Assembly: GCF_027409185.1 (NCBI RefSeq)
Contig: NC_084463.1
Location: forward strand, 46,044,407 to 46,108,406
Source: Cynocephalus volans
Taxonomy: Eukaryota; Chordata; Mammalia; Dermoptera; Cynocephalidae
Direction: 5' to 3'
DNA: 64,000 bases
Shown here: one piece after another, positions 23,700 through 36,454 of the stretch
Position numbering within the stretch: the stretch's first letter is position 1
How the letters are laid out: every line of letters starts with the position of its first letter
Translations under genes and position numbers: made by a program
Notes under the pieces: model-generated
The model's input: the letters and a program-made list of their open reading frames with translations, nothing else
The model's database searches: none
What the model was told of the DNA's origin: nothing

Positions 23700-24149
23700 A
23701 CACCAACCCATGAGTTTCCATAAGATTTATCTCATAGACACCTCATGAATTTCGTAGGAAATAAATGCTTGCACAATCCCCACTGGGCATGTTGGGAAAC
23801 TGGGCAGGTCTTAAAAGACACGATATCCTGTCTTGGATCACAGAAATGGTGAGAAAAAGCAGATTCTGACCAACCCCTGCCTTGAAACCTGGGGCCCTTG
23901 CTGCACACCCAAGGGGCTGAGGGAGTGCTGTGTTTGCACACTTGTGTGCAGTTAAGGAGTTGACATGGGGGAAGAGGGTGAGCAGTCGTCAGCCCAGAGA
24001 GACCACTGGGTAGATCATACTGAAGGAAGGACCCCATGTCATGGAATCTTATAAGAAGTGACCTCACTTCCTTAGTGATGGACCGCAAGAGAACTTAGAA
24101 CTCTGGTAACCGTGCAGCTCACTTGGCAAGCAACTGCCAAGAGAGAAAG

Positions 24150-24500
24150 ATGGATTCAGGTCGCATCCCGAGTTTTCGACGATCTCACTTCAGGAATTCC
24201 TGGAGAGAGAGCGTGTGGAGACGATGGAGACGTTGGTTCCGTCCTCTCCTCCGATGCCTGTGGCCGTTTGGCAGGGGGCACCCCCAGGTAACACAGGGTA
24301 GCCCAATCCAGGACAGTCCACACCTGTGATCCCAGCTGGGCAGTTTTTCACCAAATTCCAATCACCGTGTGTGTGTGTGTGTGTGTCTCTCTGTGTGTGT
24401 GTGAGAGTGTGTGTGTGGGTGTGTGCCTGTGTGTGTGTGCCTGTGTGTGTGTGCGTGTGTGTGTGTGTGTGTGCAAGAGAGAGTGAGAGTGAGAGTGAGA

Positions 24501-24577
<77 letters not shown>

Positions 24578-27500
24578 AAGAGGAGGAGAAGGGCCCCTCC
24601 TGAACAGGAGATGGTCGCGTTAGGGGATGAAACCCTGGAAGGTCTGTCCACGTCTCACGTTGTGGCTGGAAGGATGGGAAAGTAACTGTTAGGGACCAAG
24701 TCTGTATCCTCAGAAGTAAATTCTTCACCTCTAGCTGTTATCTGGTTTCCTCCCTGGCTAGAGGTCTATGCAGATGCTTCTCTGTGCCCGATCAGGGGGG
24801 CAGAATTTCTAGTCGGGGTATCTCCCACGGACACAGGCAGGAGGCTGCTGACTCTTACTGGCCCAAATGCCGGCCACTCTCATTACAGAGCTCCACGCAG
24901 GAGATCACCGAGGAGGTGTTCGATGGGTCCGAATACCCCATCTCCCTGGACAAGGGGCAGGCGCACCATGTCACCCACCAAGGCCAGCGCTGGTCTAAGG
25001 TGAGAGCAGGCACAGAGAGGTCTCCACAGAAAGGAACGCAAAATGACCAGAGTGGGCCCAGGACCCCGACCCAAATATGGGGACTCCCCTGGAAACTATA
25101 CTCAAGCGTTCCCACTGGAGTGACCCACAGTCCCACTCCCACAGGAATCTGGCCTCTAGTACTACCCACTGGCAACTCGCTTAAGGTGCAAAGTCCCTGT
25201 TCTCTCACTTGCAGGACTATAAGAGTAGGCACTTCTGTGTGGTTTCACTCTACACTAGGCCGTGAGTATCTCTGCTCGTTGCCACTCTTCTTACTGTCTT
25301 AGCTCCCCACCCCAGGTGTCCTGTGCAGCAGTCAGCCCCACTGCCTCCCAGGTCTCCTCCAAGACTTACAAACCATCCCCCTTATGGGGCAGGGTGTGTT
25401 CACACACACAAAAAAGAGAAGTCACACAAAAAAGGGGGTCCGGCTGTTCTACACGTTTGTCTGCAATGGGTCATCTCGCAGAACACATCGCTGGAGCCCC
25501 ACCAGGCCGGGAGCTGTGCCCTCCCATGTCTTCATGTTTTCCTGTAACAGAGGCCATTTTCCCTGGCAGTTCAGTCTCTCGGTGCCGGTGGAACGTGACA
25601 CGGTTCAGTTGTAATTTCCACTTCAGCCGCGCTGCAGGGAACATCTTACGTGTGCCCGACAGACTGTGTGAGCTGGCTAGGGATGCCGTAACACAGCGCC
25701 ACACACTAGAGGCCTCTGACAACAAAAATATATGTTCCCACAATTCTGGAGGCTAGAAATTTGATGTCAAGCTGTTGGCTGGGGTGGTTTCCCCTGAGGT
25801 CTCTCTCCTGGGCTTGGAGACGGCCACGTCCTATACCTCTGTTCACATGCTCTTCTCTACTGCTTCTCTGTGTCCTTACCACGTCTTCCTGTGACGGCCC
25901 GTGTCATGTCAAATCAAAGCGAACACTAACGAATTTACTCAAACTTAATTGCCTTTCCAAAGACCTGTGTCCTACCGCAGTCATCACCTTATGCACTGGG
26001 TATTACAACATCAATTGTGAATTTTAAGAAGGGAATACAGTTCAGCCCAGAACATATACTAATCCCCTCCTAAAACAGCCTCCGGGGAGAGGGATTCCTG
26101 GGTGAAGAGCTACGCACGTGTCAAATGTTGATAGCTAAAGCCAGATGACTTTCCAAAGTGATGTAGCAGGTGCATGGTCAGCAGCAGTCTCAGAACGGAG
26201 CTGCTTCCCTGCCTCAGCCTTTCCTGGGTGTTAACATTCTTTTCGATATTTTACCCGTCTGGAGACCTTGTGGCAAATAAGATGACCGTTTGTTTTCCTT
26301 CATTTTCAACCTCGCAACGGATACGTCTCAGTCACAGTCAGCCACTTACCGCACACTTGGTCTTTCTTTTTCCTCAATCGTCTGCTCAGATCTTGGCACT
26401 GCAATGGGCTTCCTCCTGCCCCAGAAGCTGCCAGCGTTCCCACTGTGTGGCATCTGGGATCAGCGTGGCTCTCTCTGATCTAAATGAAAGGAGCACAATT
26501 GTGTTGTTTAAGTTGTGAGGGTTCTCTTCAGGTGTCTTTCTCTGCACACAGTCTCCAAAATGGGGAGGAAATGAGGTTCCCACCGCCCCCTTCCTTCCCA
26601 TGCCAGCAGCAGACCAAGCCCCTGGGAGCTCAGTGGGAACCTGCAGCCACAGCTGAGGACAGTTCTCAGCGCCGACCTGTGTGCTGTCGAGCAGCCACTG
26701 ACATCCAAATGCCTGTGTTTCCTGTGGCTACAGTGGGAGTCATTTTTGAGAACTCACCGGGACAGTGATCTCTAATACAGGCTACTAATACAGGCACTTA
26801 GTTGCTCCACGGCTAACAAACCACATTGAAGATACTGCGAAGGTACTACTTTCTTAGTTCTTTTCTGTCCAGCGCCCCCACGTCAACTTTTGCTTTGAGA
26901 GCCTATAATCTTTTTCACGACGGTCACTCATGTCTCCCACATGAGCAGATCCCTAAAGGGTTGGGGCTTCCTGGTCTGAGCTCCAGGCCCCAGTTCTCTG
27001 GCGATTCACGGTGATGACACTGAAAGCGTGTCCCTCCTTGTTCCTTCCAGGGTAAAAAGGGTCGTACCCTGGACCTGCAAGAGATCCGCATGATGCGGAC
27101 CCTCCAGCCAGGCACAAGGGCGAAGCTGCTGGAGTCCCTGCTGCCAGCTCTCCAGGGCAGAACGGTCCCCCACTTCTCCACCTTCCTTTGCTCCTACTGG
27201 GACTTCGCCACCATCCCACAGTTCCTGGACCAGCTCTTCAGTAGGTGAGTGCCCGCCCCCTCCAAGGCACCGTGGTGACTCTGCCACCTAGAAGCTGTGT
27301 CTCGGGAATGCCACTGCAGCACTCTGAGCCTGTTTGCTCCTCTGAGGAGTGGGGTGGCAAGAGGATGAACCCCATCGAGTCTTTATAGGGGCCAAATTTC
27401 ATAAGACATGGCAAGGAGATGCCTAGTGCCTGGCTCAGCTGGATGCACTGTGCTTGTTCATATTTATTATTTTTCTTTCCTGTTTGGCTGAAAGAGCTCT

Positions 27501-30500
27501 CTGCCTCATGCCCCCCACCCCCACCCCATGGCCGGTGTCTCTCTGAGTTTGCAAAAGCCCAGAGAAGGCATATCTGATTTCGCACTTTTATTTGAGATTT
27601 CTTCTAACTTGTCTTTGTCCTTGATATAGAAAGAACAGGCTCCATGGGCACCAGAGGAAGGGACCCCAGGTCCACTCAGATATCTGGGAATGCTCTGCTT
27701 GGGGCTTACTTATTCAACACACTTAGAAGCCCTTCCTTTGTAAAGTCACTTTTCTAGACGCTTGGCATAACTCAGTGACCAAAGCAGACCACAGACACTG
27801 GGTCTCAATTCTAGTCATGGAGTGAGATACTCACGGTAGACACCGTGAGCACGTCACGTCCACAGCATGTCAGTGGTGACGCCCTCGTGGCCTCCTCAAG
27901 GTGGAGGTGCATTCTCCCGCGTCCTACCCACAACGACAGGCCCAGCACCCAACTAGAAAGTATGTGGACTTTTGATCCAGAGAGAGAGCTCACTGTACCC
28001 CAGAGTGCGGGGGCACATACGGACCGTGGCTGGGGAGGGACTGACAAAGCTGTGAATCTGAGACAACTTGTAATTCCCACGAGGGCGCTGAGGTCTGGGG
28101 GCTTTCCCTGCAAGTGAAAAGGAGTCCAACGGAGCTGTGGATGGGGTCACAGTCTCCCTGCAAAACAGGGGGAGTCTGGGGCTCACCGCCAGCTCTCGAG
28201 AGACACGTCCCCAGGACAGTGGCATCCTAGCTCTGCCCGTCCTCCATCCCACCTCTGTCCCTCCTGACCCAGACAACAGCGGCTCAGGCCTGAAGTTATG
28301 AGCAACCTGCCCACAGACCTGCCTGGGGCCTTGGTCCTTAGTTCACAGGTGCACATAGGTGGGTGTCCCGTCCTTTCGGAAAACCCATGTGAGTGTAAGG
28401 GTGAGGCTCACGAGGGTCTGTACTTGTCCTGTCTAATGGCCAGGTCTGCCACTGTCAGGACCGCCACACAGGGCTTGGGTGGGGGGGGGGCTGTGTCCTC
28501 TAGACAGGCAGTGGCAGGCCCAGGGGCCCAGAACCACTACGCAAGCGTGCCCTGGGAGCACAGCGTGGAAGCAAAGGCCAGCCTCTGACTTTGCTGCCCA
28601 CTCTCACACTTCCAGCACCATCTGTCACACTGTGGTCACTATGCCGGAGCGTTTCTGCACAGATTTCCATCAGCCCCTGCACTTTCCATCGTTGAAACTG
28701 AAGATCGAAAACGTGCAGGTCAGCTTGCCTGGATTGGACACGGGTGCCAGTGTGTACGTTCTGCTGACCAACCTGAGGCACCCAGAGCTCTTTGAGGCAG
28801 AAACAGATGGTGAGGGGACCGCAGTCTGGAAGAATTACCAGGGGTGGTGCTTTGGGGCTAGAACTCCCTTTAATGCAGTCAGATCCTTTCCGTGTTTGGA
28901 AAGGCCAGTGGGAAATGACTGATGCTGGTGAACCTTTTCTATTTTTCCCCCTGCTCCTGTTTCATGTCCAGAACCACAGGCACTTCCCAGGCAAGCTCTA
29001 GAGCCAGTGCCAGCACCTCCGGTAGAGCTGGGGCCCGCCCTGCACTCAGAGTCACCTGTGCAACTGGGTCCACCGCCAGCTTCCGTGCCAGCAGCAGTGC
29101 CAGGAGAAGAGCCACCACATGTGATACGGCTGAAGCTAGAGGACCCTTCAAAGCCCTCGTGCCCCTCTCCTGTGGCAACATTGAACCGGCCCCGTGGAGA
29201 CCTGTGGGACATCAGGGCATTCCCTCCTAAGCTGCTGGCAGAGCAGCTGACTCTGATGGACGCGGTGAGCAGCTCGCCTCTGCGGGGGGCGAGGAGGGCG
29301 GTTGCCTAGACAGGCTGTCCTTCTTGCACCTGGTGTCCCAGACAAGCCATTACTCACCAGAGTCCAGTGATCTGGGTCCAATACCAGCTCCACATCTTAC
29401 CAATGATGTGACCTGGATGAGTTTCTTCATTCCCAAGCCTTCCCTGTCCACATGTCGACAGTCAAGTTGAGACATCAACAGTACCAGTTGCAGAGCGACC
29501 CAAGCTAACATGAAAAGGGACAGAGAGAAAGCAGCACGGGGGCCTGGCTTCTCTGGTTGACGGAGGGTGCTCACTGAGGGGCAGCTGGGTTCAGGAGTTA
29601 CCCACCCATCCTCCCGTGTGACCTCACCAACCTCAGCACTTCTTAGGACCTGAGATGGACTCGACTCCCTAGCAGACCCCCTAAGAGAACCCGTAGTCAT
29701 AGCTGCCACAGGCAGTGCGCATCTGAGGAAGGAAATAGAACAAAGGGCTCATCAGGATGCACACTGGATGCGGCCTCAAGATGAGCACACCCGAGCCATT
29801 TTCTAGTGCTCGGAGCTAGTGAGAACGGCCTGCCTGACCATGCCACTCGTTCCTTGCCTGCCAGTATTAGCTCTTGGGTGCCTTTAGTGGGCGCATAGCC
29901 AGATCCAAACTCTTTCACAAGAGTAGCCTGTGTGTGACACACTCTTCCTCTCCAGGAGCTGTTTAGGGAGGTGGTGCCCTATGACTGCCTGGGCTCCATC
30001 TGGTCCCAACGCCACAAGAAGGGGAAGGAGCACCTGGCACCCACCGTTCGTGCCACCGTCGCCCAATTTAACAATGTGGCCAATTGCGTCATCACCACCT
30101 GCCTTGGGGATGACAGCAGGAAGGCCCAGGACAGAGCCAGGGTGCTGGAGCACTGGATCAAGGTGGCCAGGGTAAGCCGTGGGAGGACCCAGGGGATCCC
30201 CTCTCTGCAGACTTGGGAACTGCCTTTTATTAACAACCACCATCAGGGCAGTCGCCTGTGGTCAAGTCCCTGCACAATCCCTGGGCCTTTCCTCTCAGGG
30301 CACACTGGCCTTGACCCCCATGTCCCAGTGCTGGAGGCTCACTTCCTATCTGGGCTCTCGGGTTGAGCTAACATCCTCCCTCTGTGAGTTCTGCTCGTGG
30401 GGTTCCAGCTGTGCCCTCCCGTGGCTGCCCGGCTCTCTGCCTCATCCAAGAGGGGAGATGTCAGCCGAGGGGCTGAAGCTGGAGCAGGCGGGCTCCAACT

Positions 30501-33500
30501 CCCCACCTCCTGGTTCATTCTCTTTCCTCCCCAGGAGTGCTTGGTCCTCAGGAACTTCTCCTCAGTCCACGCCATCCTCTCCGCTCTGCAGAGCACACCG
30601 ATCCATCGAATGAGAAGGACGTGGAGAGAAGTTTCCAGGTGGGTGGGCCTCTTCCTGTAGGAGCACAGGGGTGGACCGGGGACGCCCCCACAGGTTTGGG
30701 CATTGCCCCCTTAATGACCGTGGCAGGGACCGGGAGGTCAGAGGCACTGAGGCAAGAGTGGGCTCATGACTAGGGTCTCCCTGGGAGACTCCCCGGGAAC
30801 TTAGCCCAGGATTTCTTACCCCAAGCTAAAGTTTCATTTTGCTTTGTTTTCTACTTTCACTAAGTGTCAGGCACGGGTTTTTACCAAACTGGCAGTTTCA
30901 AGTGTTTGCTAGACACAATAAGACCTTGTCCTACTCACGTCTAAACTGTAAAACAGAGCTTCTCAGTTGAAATGGGGACGGGGCCCAGGTGACCAACACG
31001 AGAGCCCCTCTCCCAGGGCCCCGGAGCCCATAGGACTCAGAGGAAGCCAGCTGACAACTCTCCTCAAGGCAGTTTGGATTGTTTGCAGTCTCAAAAAAAC
31101 AAACAGACAGACAGACAAACAAACAAACTTGAACTTACGGGTCGCCCCATTATTCCCAAATTAATCTTTCTTTCTTTCCCCTTCACAGAAAAGGCTCCCG
31201 TAGTTTTGCAAACTTATGTAGAAAAGAGAAGGTACTGAGCAAAAAGGTAAAGTAGAGGCTGAGAGATGGGGGCAGGTGTTTGGGGACATAGGCAGAGGTG
31301 AGTTGTTTGGTTTTGTTGTGGTGCGTTTTGCTTTCTCACTGAAAGTTGACAGGAAAACTTCAGTCCCGTCTTGCGCGACTAGCAGGAGAAGGATGTGTCT
31401 GCCGTGGCCAGGTGGAGAATGTGGCAGGAGCCCTGGTGACGGGACGCGGTGATGGCAGCCGGGCTGTGCAGGAGGGCAGAGGAGCTGCAGAAGCAGCCGG
31501 TGTCCGCCTCGCACGCTGCTCCATCCTGTCGGCACGCGGCTTCCTCCAGGCCGCTGGTGGATGCGGTAGGCAGGGCTTCCTTCGGCAAACTAGCCCAGCA
31601 GTTTCTAGGAAGCCAGGCCTCGGCCGTGAAGCCCTGGGCAAGGCACGCCCCCGCCTCCGGCTTCTGTTTTCTCACCCAGAGACCGTAGGGATGACGACGA
31701 GCCTGTTGTGCGGGCCTCACAGAGTGGCGAGGAGGTTAACGAGGCTCATGGAGCGTGCCTGTGTCTGCCTCTTCCTCCAGGGGTGCCGGGGACAACGTCG
31801 ACGACAGTAATATGAGTTCTCAGGGGATCCTCTCCCGATGAGGAAACAGGGAAGGGTGGCCGGGGTGCACGCCCAAGACCGCACACTGGAGAGTGTCACA
31901 GCTGGCATCAACTCTAGAACCAGAGCCGCCAGAGGAGGTGGTGGCACTCCACCAGCTCATGAGTCAGATATCCAGAGCTGAAGGTCAGGCGCAGGGGTGG
32001 AACTGGGTGAGGCGAAGACAGTCTCATTCGCTATCTTACTGTTTTCTGTTGCTTACAACAGAACACCTAAAACTGGGTCATTTTTAAAGAAACCGAGCAT
32101 TTTTTTCCTACACTTTAGGAGGCTGGAAAGTCCAAGCAGAGGGGGTACATCTAGTGAGGGTCTTACTCCAGCGGGGCGGGGGGGACTCTCTGCAGAGTCA
32201 GGGGGTGGCACAGCGTATCAGATGGCAAGAGGGCAAGAGCGTATGTCCACGCACTCTTTAGGAAGCCGCCAGTCCGGTTCCACGATAGCCCACGAACGAA
32301 TTCGTTCATTCATGAGGGCAGAGTAGTCCTAATCCAGTCACCTCTTACAGGGCCCCACCTTTCAAACAGCGTTGTAGAATCTTCCACCCTCTTAATACAG
32401 TTACAGTGGGTATCATGTTTCCACATGAACTTAGGAGGGGACATTCATTTGGACATAGCACTAACCTTGTCCCTGCCCCTGTCAGGTGGGGACTGTCAAA
32501 CTGGCCACCTTGGAGGTGAACCATCAGAGAGCCCAGATGAGGCAGCGGCAGCAGAAAAAGGCGAGTGTGTCTGTGACTGGGAGGGGCTCTAGGGAGTAGA
32601 TGACAGGGGCCCCTCCCTTCCAGCTGGAGGCCTCCACATCCAAAGAGGAGACAGCTTCCACCCTAAGGGGCCTGCCTTCCTGTGGCCAGGGCATCTGAGA
32701 TGCCTTTGTTAGGGACACCAGGTCCAGGACCTGGAAGAGCTGGCCTGGAGGGGATTACAGAGCGAGGTGTGGCAGGAACCACGTAACCACTGTGACATGA
32801 AACGTTCACCACAGAGGTAGCTAGGGGGTACACGGTGTCTTTGGACGCCAGCTGGGGAGAGAGCAGTGTGGCCACAGAGGGGAGGCGCCCGAGGTTGCTC
32901 TGTGGCTCCAAGTGGAAAACCTGGCTGGGGGGGGGGGGGTCCAGAAAGACGAGGTTGATAAGATTTTGATAGAATAAGCCAAGTGTGGACACCCAGGAGC
33001 TGGTGCTCATCACCACTACCACCCCAATGTCACAGGGCATCGTCCCCTTCCTGGGAACCTATCTCAGCGACCTGGTGATGTTAGACGCTGCGATGGACGA
33101 CTATGTGGATGTGAGTGAGCCTGGGGACGGGCAGCTCGGGGGCCAGGACCCTGAGGCTGGGGAGGGGAGAGCCCTTAGAACTCAGCACTCGGCAAACCTC
33201 CACTCACGAGACCTCACGGCTGCCCGTGTGCTGGGGGTGTCACGCCCTTCTCACCCGTGAGCGATGGAGCCTCCGCATAAGCCCCCACCCAGTCCCTGTT
33301 CTCCAAGTGGACAAGTCGCAGAGCTCAGCTGGACTCAGCCTCTCCCTTCGTTGCTTGCCATGGGAAGAGAGTGAGATCGGGCCCCTCTGATGGCAGGCAG
33401 CTTGGGAGTGGCCAGCAGCCCCTTCTGATCAGAGGCTTCAGCATCCTCACTTGTCATCAGGGAGGGTTGAGACAGAAGGTCCTCGATCCTCAGCTCCCAT

Positions 33501-34463
33501 GTCATCCTTCTCCAGAGCTCAGAGCCTGACCTAGGTGCAAGCCCTGTTCTGTGCAAACCCCCTGACCCCGGTGGCCCTGGCCTTAGTGCAACACGGGAAC
33601 GGGTGAGGATGGGGCTAGAAATGGGCTAGGGGGCCTTTCTGAGAGACTCGGACCATCACTCTTTCAGGGAAAGGTATTCAACACCCAGAAAAGGCGGAAG
33701 GTGAGTAGCTGCGGCCCTCGCTCGAGGGAGCGTGGGGATGTGGAAGTCAGAGACGGCCCCTCTCACCCGGGCAGGACACTTCCTGCCTGCATCCCCTGCA
33801 ACTCTGATGTATTAGGAAGATTTGAGAGACGGAGGGGGGCATCCCATCCCACTGGAGGGTGTGGGAAGGGGACAGGAATCAAGGACACATTTCTGGGGGA
33901 CAGACTGTTGGAACCCGACTCTGAGATCAGGTTGGGGCACGGATGGGATGGAAGGAGAGGAGGGTATCACTTGAGAGACAAGTCTGCCAACCAGCTCCCT
34001 GCTCCATCCCTCCCCCACAAGGCCCCTTTGGCATCTCCCACCCAGGCCCTGTCAGCATCCTGTTTTTTTCTGTGGCCCCAGGAAGTTAAAGTCCTCAGAG
34101 AGATCCAGCTCCTCCAGGTGGCAGCCAACAATTACCACATCGAGAAGGAGGAAGAATTCGGACACTGGTTTACCTCCACTGAGTGGCTCAGTGACAACGA
34201 GAGGTGAGGGCCTTGCAGGAATTTGACGATAGTCAGGGCACAGGGGACTCTTTCTGGTGGCAGCTGCAGAGAGCCTGGGGCCATGGCTGTCTGGTCAGCC
34301 GCAGACCCTGTTGCACGGTGACCCCTGGGGCACCAGGACTCCAGCTAGGGGGCACGCACTGGGAGGGAGAGCTGAGGTGTGGCTCCCGCTAGGTAGACTG
34401 GCAGCTGCCTCTCTGTCCTGCAGCTACAAGCTCTCCTGCCAGCTGGAGCCCCCATCCCACTAG
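24150..34463 (+). CDS. RALGDS/RGL4-like Ral guanine-nucleotide exchange factor, 13 exons, 550 aa
   Basis: Proteins of this family catalyse GDP/GTP exchange on RalA/RalB. Exons: 24150-24287, 24889-24999, 27051-27244, 28616-28809, 28972-29264, 29956-30171, 30535-30638, 31189-31246, 32486-32560, 33036-33110, 33668-33700, 34082-34203 and 34424-34463 (TAG). The sum is 1653 nt, with phases matching at every junction. ATG at 24150 has A at -3 and G at +4. Order: an Arg/Trp-rich exon 1 (12 R, 5 W in 46 residues); SSTQEITEEVFDG and GQRW as in RALGDS; REM domain (~84-212); Pro-rich linker (~213-280); RasGEF domain (~300-540) with VVPYDCLGSIWSQ, KEHLAPTVRATVAQF, NFSSVHAILSALQS and VPFLGTYLSDLVMLD. The protein ends at LSCQLEPPSH, so the RA domain of RALGDS is absent, as in RGL4/Rgr. 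The exon at 32486 ends in a GC donor. Exon 1 is the least certain part. Confidence 0.85.
24366..24574 (+). repeat. (GT)n followed by (GA)n microsatellite in intron 1
   Basis: A GT-rich run with CT and GC interruptions (24366-24475) passes directly into a GA run (24476-24574). The long frames across it on both strands are artefacts of the repeat. Confidence 0.95.
25668..26062 (-). mobile_element. MLT1-like solo LTR, antisense, in intron 2
   Basis: 'gctggctagggatgccgtaa', 'acaattctggaggctagaaa', 'cctgaggtctctctcctggg', 'ctctgtgtccttaccacgtc' and 'gggaatacagttcagcccag' appear in the order expected for a reverse-complemented MLT1 LTR. Copy A lacks it, as it lies left of the duplication edge. Confidence 0.8.
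26063..26981. other. Intron 2 DNA, nothing recognised
   Basis: This is the remainder of the intron between the exons at 24889 and 27051. I recognise no repeat or exon in it. It ends at the left edge of duplicated segment B. Confidence 0.5.
32048..32473 (-). mobile_element. MaLR-type solo LTR, antisense (copy B)
   Basis: This is the counterpart of 13530-13955, in the intron just before the exon at 32486. Confidence 0.65.
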
Positions 34464-34557
34464 GCCGGCGACACCTCGAGGCAAAGAAGAGCAGGCCCAA
34501 GGAAGCCAGGCAGCGGCAACGGCCTTCCCAGCTCCACCTCCGACCGGCCCTGATTCT

Positions 34558-34563
34558 AATAAA
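34558..34563 (+). terminator. Poly(A) signal of the complete Ral-GEF gene
   Basis: AATAAA lies 95 bases after the TAG at 34461-34463, conserved with copy A. Confidence 0.7.
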
Positions 34564-34599
34564 TTCAATCCCTTTTTCAGTTTTACCTATTGGAGTGGG

Positions 34600-34831
34600 T
34601 TGAATTATGTCCCCCCCCAAACTCACTTAAGCTTGAAATGGGTCCCCCAAGTTTTGTGGATTAGAAACTTAGTCCCCCGTGGGACTGTGAAGAGGGTGGG
34701 AAATCCGATTACGGTAATATGAAAGGTGGAGCCTTGAAGAGGTGAGAGGATTGTAGGACCCTGCAGTAGTGAAAGGATTGAAAATGGTGGTCGGGGGCGT
34801 GGTTCTGGGGGCATTAAGAAGAAGAGGAGAG

Positions 34832-34862
<31 letters not shown>

Positions 34863-35034
34863 GCTCTCTCTGCTCCCACCATCATGCAAGGTGAGACCCC
34901 GAGTCACTGTCGCCACCACCAAATGGCATTTAGACTTCCCAGCCTCGGAAACTGAGAGAAATAAATGCCATTTCTCTTCATACATCGCCCAGTTTCAGGT
35001 ATTCTCCTATAGCAACACTAAACGGACCAACACA
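34600..35034 (+). mobile_element. MaLR-type solo LTR (copy B)
   Basis: This is the counterpart of 16080-16514, immediately downstream of the gene's poly(A) signal. Confidence 0.65.
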
Positions 35035-36248
35035 CCTATCTTTACCTGGAATCACAGGAGTGTTGTCTTTCTTGGTGTTTTCATTAAAATCAATATAGTC
35101 ACGTTGCACGTTGTGCGTCTTTCAATATTTAATTTGACGATACCTGATCTTTGGAGATGGTGCCCTATGAACACAGACAGAATAACTGCTTGCGTTTCAA
35201 CGTGACAGCGAGCTCCAGCAGCGCGCACACGCCACCATCTGTCTTTCCTGCTGAACCGACGGAAGAGCTCTTTCTCGCTGAAAGCTACTGCAAAGCTTTC
35301 TGCACCGATAGCAGTTGCGTGGAGCTGCATTTTCTCTTCTCTGTAGATTCTCAGGGTCTAATCTCCTGAGGGAGAAGTGGCAGATCATTTGGTGCTCGGT
35401 TTTAAAACATTGTCTCACTCCACATCTTCCCACGTTTTCTTGGAGGGGTGAGAAAGTTTAGATTTTTCAGCATTCTGTGGACACACACGTGTTTCCTTCT
35501 TTGAAGTGTGTCCATACGCATGGTTCTCTGTCACCACCGTCTAGTTAAGTACACCAGTCCCTCAACAACACTGTTCAAATGTCAGTACCACAGGCCAGGA
35601 ACCGTGAGCGAACACCTCAAGTGCTACCGTGCAAACTGGGGGCTCTCCCGTCGGCCCACAGTCCCTACACAAACAACAGATGGGCGTCATCATCAGTGTC
35701 CAGTCATGTCCCTCCTTTCCAAGTCTGTTTGGCAAGGGGTGGCTGTGCATCTGTTCCCTACTACACGCACAGACAGCAGCTTGTGTAGCTGTGTCGCCTC
35801 CCGGACTCCCAGTGAGAAGCCATGTGGCGGTTAACAGAGACCGACACTCACTCACTCAGGAAAGGGAATTTGCCGACAAGGATGAAAGTGCAACAAAGAA
35901 ACAAGAAGTGATGAGGCTGGAAAGGAAACTGGAATCAAATGTAAATAGAGGCGGGGAAAGTGGGCAACTGTGAGAATCTTGACACTTCTGCCATTGCAAA
36001 GACTCCCACTACTCAGCCACAGTGAAGGTGACCTTACACACACAAATAAGAGAACTTGTCAAAGGAACAGATAGCCCAGAAATAGTGATGCCAGTAACAC
36101 TGCACATTCAAGGAAATCCCAGACGTGTTTCACAGCCCTGAAAGTTCAAACAGTAAAATCCTGGAAGCGCGTATGGTCATTCTTAGAGTTCTGCGCTACC
36201 ACGCCAAGCAAAGACTGCCCGCCACGTGTGTATATTTGCAGATGGGGT

Positions 36249-36454
36249 GTAGCAGTGCTTCTCGGCTGGGGCAGTTTTGCCTCCCACAAGACACCTTGTA
36301 ACACCTGTGGAGACATTTCTAGTTTTCACATGAAGGTTTCCACTGGCGTCTAGTAGGTAGCTACCATCATCTCCTACATCGCACCGTTTCATGCCGGGCA
36401 AAGAATTACCCAGCCCAAAATATCAAGATTGCCAAGGCTGAGAAGTCCCGATCG
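36249..36454 (+). mobile_element. MER5A-type relic (copy B)
   Basis: This is the counterpart of 17725-17930, nearly unchanged. Confidence 0.8.

Larger units (their letters stand above)
22541..24149. other. Inter-copy DNA: repeats only
   Basis: This holds an LTR end (22745-22910), a MIR scrap (23150-23240) and an antisense MaLR LTR (23284-23699). The last 450 bases before the first exon at 24150 would contain the promoter of the complete Ral-GEF gene, but no clear TATA box or CpG island is visible there. Confidence 0.5.

Noticed and set aside
25214..25262. Possible extra exon 'ag|gactataagag...aggcc|gtgagt' in intron 2
   Set aside because: It has splice-like edges, but its 47 nt would break the frame, and the next exon already aligns fully with the family without it.
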